Assembly: GCA_951804985.1 (NCBI GenBank)
Contig: OX638132.1
Coordinates: forward strand, 21,643,989-21,707,988
Reading direction: 5' to 3'
Source: Dryomyza anilis
Lineage: Eukaryota > Arthropoda > Insecta > Diptera > Dryomyzidae
Length of the DNA: 64,000 nt
Made by a program: the position numbers and the translations under genes. The first letter of the stretch is position 1. Each line of letters starts with the position of its first letter. Below, piece after piece: positions 43,989 to 55,900 of the stretch. The notes below the pieces were generated by a model. The model did not search any database, had not been told where the DNA came from, and worked only from the letters and a program-made list of their open reading frames with translations.

Positions 43989-46900
43989 GTTGGTGGTTAA
44001 AATGCAAACGCCGCACTTTTGTTTAGGTCGGTGCTGTCTCAGAGACACACTGGCAGCTGACTTTAAGTTTCCCTCTAATAAACTTCTGCGCCATTTAAAA
44101 TACAACAAATTGATTTATGTACAACTTGCAAAATTTTCCTTTGTTTGATAATTTACAACATTTGTTTATGTGCGCAGCGCATTTTTGTTCGTATGAATTG
44201 ATGCATTTGCATTGCTAGTAGGCTCCCCGTATTGTGCAGCACCTAACCTAGACCCTACCCATCATTTAGTCACAGCCATCCATCCAGCCACCCACCCACT
44301 TGCACTGCACCCTTCGGGCAGCCACCTTGTCCGTCTGTTTGTATGATACGCCTATATGTCTACTCTTCCGTTGTCCAACTATTTGCACTGACGTTGCGTT
44401 TATTTTTTTTTTTAATGTGGGTCATTTTCACTCAGTGCTCGCTCCGTACTGTGTGTAGTTTGTAGTCTTTGGTTTGACGCTGGCTTCAACATATTTCGCA
44501 TTATATAACTAGTCATCATCATCATCGTCATCGCCGCTTGGTGCTGTGTGTTTCATGTAAGTTCATTCCACTTGCTTTGTTGTTTTCACTTGAAGCCTCT
44601 CTAATTTGTTGCTTTTGAAACTTGTTTTTTGTTTATCAAATTCCGCTTTATTTCACTATTTTTGCGCTGTTTGTTTTTGTTTCCTCTCGAATATCTTTGT
44701 CTTGCTATCTGCATTTAACTGCGGCGCGCAGTTTCTTCTTTCATTCAATCAATTGCAATTAAGCCAAAGTTGGAAAAATCGTCACAAAAATTCCACGTAT
44801 TTTTCTTTTTATATTTTGTTTATTTTAACGTAAGCAAAATTTAATATACATTTTTTTTGTACGTTTCATCCACCTCATTGGTATATTCTAAACCTTGCGA
44901 TATTAAATGCAAATTAAATTGTTGTTGCTTAATGACTTTCAATTTAAATTATTAAAATTGTATAATACACATTGGAAATTCACCAACTATATATTGAAAA
45001 TTTGATATTACATTGCACATGAATTTAACATGAATATTCTATATTTGGTTACGTTAAATATGTTATATTTTTTTCTTTTGGAAAGCTCAATCTAATTTTT
45101 CAGTTCTTAAATTCTGTATAGAAACTTGAAAAGATCCCGAATTGAACTGTAAAATGTGTTTGTATTTTCACTTTGTATATTATTTAATTTTTTAAATTGA
45201 ATAAAATATTCAAGGTATTTCCGAACTTCACATTCGATCAAAATTCAATGGATTAGAAAAATAAAATTGAATATATTTCTTAAAACTTTTCATTTAACGC
45301 TAACCAAGCAAAAACATAAATAATAACATGGAATTTCGTTTCAGTCGAATATCCTTGTCACAGTACGACTAAGATAAATTAACTGAATACGCCATTGTTT
45401 GTAGAATGTCGAAATCTATAAGAATATATCGTCGTTGTAGAACTAAAAGTCACCAAAAATACTTTTTTATGAACATCTGAAATTTTGAGTTTGTTGGTTT
45501 TTTATACGAAAAGTAATTGATAAATTTTTTAAGTTGAAATACCAATTGATAGATTCACATTTTCTTATTATTTGTTACAAATATTGAGCTCATCATTCAG
45601 AAATTGACAGATATATAAAGATTTTTGTAAATGAATAATTGGCATTTTGAATATGTAGTTGGTGACTTTTAGTTCTACAACGACGATATAACATATAAAA
45701 GCTTTCGAACATTTTTGTCAAATGTGCATGTAACGTATTAACGAAGAAATAAAATATATTGGTATTTTAAAAAAAGTAGCATTTTTGTGTAACATTTTTC
45801 CAAATAGTGCATAACAGTTTTCTCAAGCGTTCACGCGGTATGTCAGAATTTGTAATTGGTAGGGTTAAAATCTAAAAAAAAAGAGTATTATAGAAAAGCG
45901 TTGAGACGATGTTGTCAAGGTAAGAAAAATGCGCATGTTTATCATTAACTACATTGCTGAAGACACCAACTGAAGGTGTGTGCGAATTCGACTAAATTCT
46001 TGACTAAACTAAATTTTGTCGGTAATGCAGTGTTCGACTTTTCAATTTAGCAAATTTTTGAGCAGACTAAATTGAACTAAATTGGATGACAATTAACAGA
46101 CAATTGATAATCGATCGATTATGGACTTTAACAATTACATGTTACCGAATGGCGATCGAATGAAAAGCCGTTCAATTAGTTTAGTCAGCAATTTAGTCGA
46201 ATTCGCACCCTTAATTGCGTGCGATCCAAGCGACCCCGTATTACCTTAAAAAAATGGTATATTTTATTGTACTGTGTTATCGATTTTTCGGAATTACGTT
46301 TATCGAATAACGATCGAATGAAAATGCAATAATTTAGTTTACTTATTCTTCAAATTTAGACAAACTCCTACACACCCTCAGTATACTATTATAAATATTA
46401 AATACATTTGAAATATAGAATATTTTCAGTTGATATTTTCTGAATTTCAAAAGGAAAGTTTTGAATTTCAAATGATATATTCTTGATTTCAAATGAAAAG
46501 TTTAGAATTTCAATTGATGTATTTTGAATTTCAAATGATATATTCTTGATTTCAAATGAAGAGTTTAGAATTTCAATTGATGTATTTTGAAAACCAAATA
46601 GAAAATATAATTTAAATCGAATTAATGAATATAATTTAAGGGTGTAAGCGAGTTCGACTAATTGCTGACTAAACTAAATTTTGTCGAAAATGCAGTGTTC
46701 GACTTTTCAAATTAAGCAAATTTTCGAGAAAACAAAATTGAACTAAATTGGAAGACAGCAAACACACATGTGATAATGGTTTGATTATGGACTTGAACAA
46801 TTACCGGTTACCGAATTTTAGTCGAACTCGCACACACCCTAAATAGAATTTCTGATTAGCAATTGGTTTGTTTTGAATTTAAAATTGAATTTGTGAATTT

Positions 46901-49900
46901 AAATTGATCTTTTTGGAATATTTATTATATAACATATTATCACACTTATATATCGATATCTTACAGGCAAAAGATCGTAACCAACAAAAAGCAAATTTCA
47001 CAGGATGCGAAAAAAACGTCACAAAGTCGAGTAGTTTATTGATTTTTTTTGTAAAGTATCCTTTAAATGTTAATAATAATAGTGTGGCACAATTTCCAAA
47101 ATATTCATTACATGCATTAGAAATTCTCCTCCTAAGATTTGTATTTTATGGGCATGGTAATACTCTATATTTACTTCAAAATATCTGTGTACATATGAGC
47201 CTGATATGTGGACCAGTTATGTATATTGTGGTTGTTGTATCTTTTTGCCAAATGTGTGCGAGATTGGACAGAAGGGCGTGCACCTATTTTATAATTATAA
47301 ATTAAAATGATATAACTCCTGACCGACGAAGAACAGAGTTAAAAATATAAACAAAGATTTATATTAAAAATTGTAATTGTCACCTAGAAGTTGGGCGGGA
47401 TTGGAAAATGGTGATACCATTCATACAACCTTAGTTTTTTTAACGCTGAAACAGCATGAGAACTTAGCATTGGCGAAGCTGTGCATCGTTTATAAACTGA
47501 TTAAAAATTACTCTTTGTTTTGGTTATCGATTTATTAGTTTTTATTTTTATCGATTTTGATTACGTTTTTTTATTTTTATAATGAAAACAGGGACCGCAA
47601 AGAACCGGAATCGTTATTAAATTATGTACATATATGGTATTCGTACCATGTTGTATATATACGATACAATAACACAACACAGAAACGTCAATTTGTTTTT
47701 GCATCCCTTGTAAATGTGAAATACCACAAGTGTTGTATTTAAGAGTTGCCCTGAAGCATGCTTTTTGGTGTCGTATTATCGAGGAATATTTATGATAATT
47801 TAAAAAATCCTAATTTTATAAGAATCAGCAGCATTTATTTGACGAAATATTTTAACAAGCGGAAATGTGATGCTCACAGTTAAATTGCCGTACTGTCGTA
47901 TTCGTACAATGTCGTACAAATACCATGAACTTGTGAATACGCTAATAAATAATTTTTTTGTTTTTCCGACAAACCTTTGAAAATACATTTTTTTTTTTCA
48001 TTTATCCTGATATTGACCTGTTGTCATATGGCAACCCTAGTAGAATCGGAATAAGATCGCATATATATTTTTTTTATTGGAATCTTGTTAAAAATCTTGA
48101 AACTAGAACCGGAACTGATATTTTAAAGAATTTTTAGTGTCTGTTGGGGAATGCAAAGAATCGTACCCAAACTGTATTGATTTTTGGATACTGGAACCGG
48201 TATTTAAAAAAATGTGTGGGACCGGAATCCATATATTTTTTTTTTGGTAGGAACCGGAATCGGAAACGGTTTTAAATGTACATATATCGTTTTAGGTTTC
48301 AATCCCTTAGAGATAGATTACTTATTTTAGGCTTAAAATGTTTGTATGCGCATTGATAGTAAAACTGATTAGATTTTTGATAAGATTATTACTATTGAAA
48401 AAAAAAACCCAAATAACGTTAAATTTCAGTGAATAAATAAAATTATATTTTTTTAATTCATCGAATACAATTTTTTCTAAATCAGTTTTGTTTATAATTT
48501 TTGTAAAATACAATTTAAAATTATAAATATAGGGCCTGTGCGAATAAAGGTTAATATTTAGTCAATTAGCTAATATCGATAAAACAGTGCACATTAAAAA
48601 TAACACTGCTTTATCGTTATTAGAAACAAATTGTTCAATTAGTCGCACAGGCAGGCCCATAATTGAATTGATAACATACAATTTTTATTTTTATATTATA
48701 TTGGATATTTATGCCGATATCTAATGTTAAAATGCAGCTGTCAACAGCACACATTGGTTGTGTTTTTCTGCTGAATTTGTTTTAGAAGAGTATACAAATG
48801 TCAACGTTTTATTGCTACCCACAGGTATACGACTGATAACAGACAGCCGAAAGGTCGTCCGCCAGCACAGGGCGTCTACAACAATACGCACTTTATGCAC
48901 GCTGCCACCGCGCTCGTTGGTAATGTGGTGCAGGTGCGTCTTCGCTCGGGCAACATCTACGAAGGTGTCTTCCGCACGTTCTCGCCCAGTTTCGATGTTG
49001 CCTTGGAGTTGCCATGCTGCATTAAGACGAACAAAAATGCGCCCGAAGAGGGCAAAAGCGTGCCCAACTATATGATCTTTCCGTACGACAATGTTGTAAG
49101 CATCTCGGCAAAGGACTTTGACTCGCAGTATGCGACCGTTGGCACGTTTGCCACCGACGCAGCTATTTCAGAGAAATGCAATGGCAAGTGTTACTTACCA
49201 CTTTCAAATGCGTAAAACTTGTGTGATAATTGTTTTCATTTTAGGCACACGGTTTGACGAAAAGGAGCTTGAACCCTGGGATGCGGGCATGAATGGTGAC
49301 ATCGACATTGAGCTCGATGGCGCCTCCAACGGCTGGGACGCCGCCGAGATGTTCAAGAAAAACGAGCACGCGTTCGGCGTTCAGTCCACCTTCGACGATT
49401 CGCTGTCCGACTACACGGTGCAGCTGGACAAAAAGGACTCGGACGACTATAAGGAGGCCGAAATCAAGGCGGAGAAATTAGCGGCCGAGATCGAGAATAA
49501 TCCTGCCTGCAGAGAGCGACTCGATTTGGAGAATGGCGACGAGGAGGCAATGTATGCCGCTGTCGAGCGTCCGTCGTTGGAGGTGGAACGTGAGCGTGAA
49601 CGTGAGCGCGAGCGTGATCGTGAACGCGAACGTGATCGCGAGCGTGATGTGCGCGAGGCGCCCGTTGTGCGTGAGGCGCCACCTGAGCGTTACATTTCGA
49701 AGCCGCAGCAGCGCAGCATCACGGGGCAACCACCACCGGCGGCCGTTGTTATGGCAACTGTTGCGTCGACTGCTGCGGCGGGTGCAACGTCATCGGCTGG
49801 CCCAGTGCGCAATGAGCTGATGCAACAGCCGCCGCCATCGTTGACACCGCTGGGTCAGGCGAACTCTACGCAGCCGTGTGTGGCGCCTATGAGCGGCATG

Positions 49901-52900
49901 AAGAGTGCGTTGCCACCGTCGCAGCAGCAACAACAGCCGCCACAACAACAGCAGCAACAACAACAGCAGCAGCAGCAGCAAGACAATAAATATGCCACTG
50001 TTATGAAGCGCAAACCTTTGCAGCCGAATCAAAAGATGGTGCGCAATACGCCGCCGCCCAACAGCGGCGGCGTCGGTGGCAATGCAATGTCCCAAGCTGG
50101 AGGTGGCGCCGGCAATAGTGCTGGTGGCAATCAGCAGCATGGCGTCAAGAGCAACAGCTACCAATCGATGCCGATGCAGAATCAGCAGACGTACGTCAGT
50201 AACCAGAACTACTCGACGATGGTGCATGGGTATGTTTTTGGTTTTATGTTTTTGTTTTATAATATTAAAATTATTACTTTGATCAATGTATAAAGTAAGC
50301 TCTAGAAATCTTTATTTTCGAAAGATCTTAATGTAAAAGTAATTTTTATAAATATTACAATTATTTTGCCATAGCCACCAGTCACAATACAGGCACCAGT
50401 CCAACATGGGCGGTCCTTCAAAGCAGAACGGCGACTCGAACGTCGGCCAAGGCAAACCGATGCCACAGCGCAATATGCGCGGCTATCAGGGCGCGCAGTC
50501 CAACTACGGCGAATCGCAGCACCAGGTTAGTATTGGCCAACTACTATATAATGTTTACTTGCTTTTGAGTTATAAACTAAAATATGGCATTTGACATTTC
50601 GATATAAGATATACGAATTCGAATTTCGGTAGTAAATTTTAATAATTTCGACTCGTTTTTGGCTCGTATATCTTTCCATCATGAAATGGCAAACCTCACT
50701 GAAAAGAAATGTCAAAAGAGCGGCAAGAAATATGGCGTCGTTTGCTGTCCCTGTCGCTCTACTTTTGTAGCGTCTCTGTTGAAAAATCATTGAAAAAAAC
50801 TTTTGTAGCGCTCTTATTGAAAAACCATTTATATACAAAACGAGTTCGAATTTCGGTAGTAAATTTTAATAATTTCGACTCGTTGTTGGCTCGTATATCT
50901 TTCCAACATGAAATGGCAAACATGACTGAAGAGAAATGTCAAAAGAGCGGCAAGAAATATGGCGTCGTTTGCTGTCCCTGTCGCTCTACTTTTGTAGCGT
51001 CCCTGTTGAAAAACCCTTAGCAGTTTTGTACCGCTCTTATTGAAAACCCCTTTACTTTGATTAAAGTTTTAACTAAGACGGCTGTTCATCGCCAAAAGAA
51101 TTTTTTATTAATTTGTATATACAATGTAATGCTGATTCATAAAAACTGATTCAGAAGTCACGTCCACTTTTTTTAATGGCATTTATGTAAAATCATAATT
51201 TTTAAATATGATTATATATTATATATAATAGACGCCACGCTCTTTTTCGATTACATCTATTTTTATACTATCGCAAAATGCAAATATTGTCTAAATAAAT
51301 CTAAAGTTTCATCTATTTATCTTTTAAAATGCATAAGTTAAAGGCAAATATTTTATCAATAAAATGTGATTAGTAAAAAGTTCCGTTCCCGTTTTTCCAA
51401 GTCAGTCCATGTCTATAGATCTATAACTGTATCCAAAATGTTATCAATTTATTCTAATTTATGACAAAAGTTACAGATTTATGAGACGAAAAGGTGCTTT
51501 CTGACCCATAGTGCACTTGGCTTTTCGCAATATTTAAAACACCCATTGTACACTAAAAAAATAAAGGATGTTTGAAAAGTATTACAGTCCTAAATTATTC
51601 AGATCAATATTTGATAATTGATTTGCTGATCATCGAAAATATAAAATTTTAAACTAATAGGTATTAATAAAAATGTTGAACTGACCTGACCATTTATTTT
51701 AAAAATTCCGAAATAAAGTAAAGTGTTTAACGAATATGAATAACTAATTGATTGCTTCTGGGCAAATGACAGAATGTCATTGAAACAAATTAGAAATAGA
51801 GACGGGAATAGGACGAAACTCTGCGGAATATCAATCATCGCAACATCATTAATTGTACAATCCTAGCAAAATCTCCATATTCATCCAGTAAAACAATACC
51901 ACATTAAAAAAATATTACATTATAACAAGCATACGTTTATTTTATCCACGAAGAGAAGCATTAAATTATTTTAATACCGAAAAGAATATCATTTTCGTTT
52001 TCTCCGTGAACAGAAGCAGAACTTTATCTCTCCCACGAATAGCAAGCACATTTATATTTTATCTACGAACAAAAGCGCATTTTTATTTCACCACGAATAA
52101 AAGAATACATGTATATTTCAGTCAGATATCCGAATAGACATTTTTGTGGTTAAGAAATTACAAAATCTTGATGATGTGACGAGTGTGTCATGACCAATAT
52201 TGTTAATTTTTATACCCTACACTAAGAGTGAAAGGGTATATTCAGTTTGGTACGCCGTTTGTAACACCCAGAAGGAAGCATCTTCGGTATAGAAAAGTAT
52301 ATATATTCTTGATCAGCATGACCTCCTGAGTCGATTTAGCGATGTCCGTCTGTCCGTCTGTCTGTCTGTCCGTCTGTCTGTCCGTCTGTCTGTCTGTCTG
52401 TCTGTTGAAATCCCTACTACTTTTAAAATAGAAGAGCTAGATAAATGAAACTTATAACTTAGATTACTAATATACCTACGCTGTATGTGCGAAAAAATTG
52501 GCGAGATCGGTCTATTGTGACCTATGATCCGACCACTTATGTTCAAATACCTCATATAAAATGTACATATAAAGATCAATTTTTATGTATACGTGCTTAG
52601 GTAAACTTTTTTGGTCAAATATATATTGATATCATGCTCAAATACATTATAATAATGTTTTCCGGTAAAAAGACTTGTGGTTCACAAAAAAAAAATCGAA
52701 GAAATCGGTACACCTACCTATTTGTAAATATGGGTATCAAATGAATGGAAATTCTTCAGCGTTTGAATGTTTGTAGTTATTTTCAGGATTTGTATACCCT
52801 GGTGACCTATATATCACTTTGAATGGTAACCACACATATGTGTAGGGTATTTATAGTCGGCTTAGACCGACTATAATTTTGATAATCCTAACTATCATAA

Positions 52901-55900
52901 TTACACCTACTTTAAAATTTTCCATGTGATCTAACCTTCCCAACTGGTTGATTGATGACGTGGTGTCCAGATCTTTCAGTGGATATTTTTTGATGAAACC
53001 AATGAGTAATAGATTCACATCCAGGTGCGTCATTGGTGAAACTGTTTTGGTGAAACTGTTCCAATGGGCATAGATACTCATGCATGTGCGATTTGTCCAG
53101 AACCTATTTGAGTCTTTTTTGAGATTTTTTTTTTTTTTGAAACCTAACTGCGTCAAATTTTTTGTAAAAATTTGTTACTATGGGATTTGGCCAGAAACCA
53201 TCTTTTCACAATCATTTGTTTGTCATTTAAATTTTCTTTAACCGGCAGAAATACCAAAATGCAATGTCGCAAAATATCATAAGATCAATGGCAATAGAAA
53301 TATTTGCAAAACGGTCTATTGCCATTCCAAATCTGTCATCGCAATATCCAAATATGACGACAAACAAATTCACAATTTCATGAAATTTTAAATTTGAAAA
53401 ATTAAATTGAAAAATAATTTATTTATGTCAATTAGTTGCCAGATATGACCGAAAATCTATTACAATATCGTTCTAACCGCAAGTTAAATAATTTGTGTTT
53501 GTGAAAACGAAAATATTTAACGGAAACTTTATTCTGAAAGTTATGCTATCTGCCAGTTAACAAACCTAGAGATAAATTTTAACGTAACCGAACATTGTGA
53601 AAACGGCCCTTAAAGGCATTAATTGTTGGCTTCTAAAGCACCTATCTATTGGCATCATTGATTAAACATATTTTGTTTAACATTAATTTGCCATTTGTTA
53701 TTTGCAGGATAAAAAATGTTGGCAAAATATTTATAATTAACGATACAGATAAAATAGTGATTTGCTTTGTGCTTTGAAAACAAACAATATAGCAAAAAAA
53801 CGAAAAGATTCGCCCTTTTGGCATGACAAGATTTTCAATTTTCCCAATTTCTCCAATTTTTGCTATAATTTTTTATTGGTACAAGATAAAATAGTGATGT
53901 AGAGGTATTAATTGTTTGTTTTTAAAGCACCTATCGATCTGCATCATTATTTAAAAATATTTTGCTATACATTTTTTCCTGCAAATAACAAATGGCAAAT
54001 TAATGTTAAACAAAATATTTTTAATTAATTATGTCAATAGATAGGTGCTTTAGAAGCCAACAATTAATGCCTTTACGTTACTATTTTATCACGCGCTAAT
54101 AAAAAGTTATGGCATAAAAAACAAAAATATTTGCGTTTTGAACAGGACATAGCCTCACAAAATCCGTATTTTTAATTCAGTAGTTTGTCCAAATCTAAAG
54201 ATATTTTATATACTTTATAATAATTGACGAATAAACTAAAATAACAGAAAAAAAATTGAAAAAAATATAAATTTTCTAATTTTTAAGCACTTCAAACTTT
54301 AAAATTTGATTTCCCAACATTTTTAAAAATGCACATTCGCTTCTGACGATATATGCTTGTATTCTTGGCGATATGATAACTGTGCTTTTTTCGTAGCTAA
54401 ATGTAAATGTGTATCTTTTCGTTGTGAAAATAAAGTTATGCTTCGTTTCGTAGCTAAAAAACGTAAAGGCTCCTTTTCTAGGATATAATAAAAATGTGAT
54501 TGTTTTCGTGGGAAAACTGAACTTGTGCTTCTTTTCGTAGTTACGGAAAACATGCTGTTTTTCGTACGCAAATTGAACCATGTGGGTTTTCGTAAGAGGC
54601 GTCGATATGTAATTGGTATTGATAGAGTATCAATGCAGTGATTACGTAGTCTAAGTAAATCATATTAGACGTAGTATCACATTAAAAAAATATTTAATGT
54701 GATACTACGTCTAATATTAATTACAATTAATATAACATCTACATAGTTAACTATGTAGATGTTGTATTAATTGATCCAGTTATGGCCAGTAAGTATTTCC
54801 TGCTTCGTTGTTCTAAACATTGTTTCTAGAGCTCTAGTGTTAGTTCCTTAGAATGAACTAACGTTTTTTTGCTTTCGCTGGGTGTAAGAATTTCGTTTTA
54901 ATATTTTCGTCTCCTTCGTCGCCACAGATGCAGATGGGCAAAGCAATGCATGCGCAACATGTTCCGCTCACGCAGCACGGCCCCCCAGTCGCAAGCGGCA
55001 ATCAGAGCGGTTCGCCGCCGCTGCAGACGGGTGCACCTCAACATACACATGTTGCGCCAACCACTGGCAACATGCATGTCGGCCCTGGTGTTCAACAGCA
55101 GCAACAGCAACAACAGCAACAGCCGCAACCACAGCGCATCATGCGCACACGTGACAGTCAGCTCCAGGACTTGCGACAGTTTGGCACTGATTTTCAGTTG
55201 GCCGCAGCTAATGCGCCTGTAACGCAGCAGCAGCAACAGCCACCACCACAACAGCAGCAACAACCGCAGCACATGCAGCTCGGCAAACAAGCGGTTGTGC
55301 ATAATCCACAACCTGCGGTGTCGCCACCACAACAGCAGCATTTGCCACAACAACAACAGCAGCAGCAACAACCGCCGCAACAGCACGTAGCCATGCAGCA
55401 TGTACAGGTGGCACCTACGCAGCAACATGTGCCACAGCATCATGCGCCGCAGGTGCAGCAACAGCATCAACAACATGTACATCAGGCACCGCCACAGCAT
55501 TATGTGACGCAACAGGTAGTAGTGGCACAACAGCCGCCTCCAACACAGCAGCAACATGTGCCGCCGCATGTGCAGCAGCAGCAGCAACAAAAACATGTTG
55601 ACAGCGCAAACATGATGCACATAGCGAAAACGATGCCACCACAACAGCAGCAACAACAACATGCGCCACCGCCGCAACAGCAACAGCAAATGGAGCCGCA
55701 GCCCATGTATCATTCCGCAGCAATGGCGGCACCACCCACTGTGCAACAGCAGCAGCAACAACCGCCGCCGTCTGTGACGCTCGTACACACTGCGCCAGTT
55801 GTTGATAACACTCAGCAGACTGTGACACAGCAGCAACAACAACAGTCACAGCCAACGGTTATGCCAATCAACACACAGGTAAACAACAACAACAAACCGT

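Noticed and set aside
43708..44016. Ala/Val-rich frame on the - strand opposite the Ataxin-2 leader
   Set aside because: Produced by GCA/CAG triplet repeats in the leader.
46904..47305. 133-codon open frame in Ataxin-2 intron 1
   Set aside because: Composition is that of AT-rich intron, no motif, and part is likely repeat-derived.
50709..51020. Conserved short protein starting MSKERQEIWRR, seen at three places
   Set aside because: The three copies are one DNA repeat (50612-51060 and 58430-58600) and the frame breaks differently in each.
52313..52579. Frame with Asp-Arg-Arg-Thr repeats on the - strand
   Set aside because: Same cause as the other mini-me-like element.
54276..54581. Small repetitive protein with Tyr-Glu-Lys units on the - strand
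   Set aside because: It follows the TTTTCGTAG DNA repeat; two overlapping frames are equally open, so it is more likely a nucleotide-level repeat.
55194..55855. Long antisense frames rich in Cys, Leu, Ala or Val opposite the Ataxin-2 exon
   Set aside because: They are complements of CAG/CAA glutamine tracts. Composition alone keeps them open, and they have no family resemblance.
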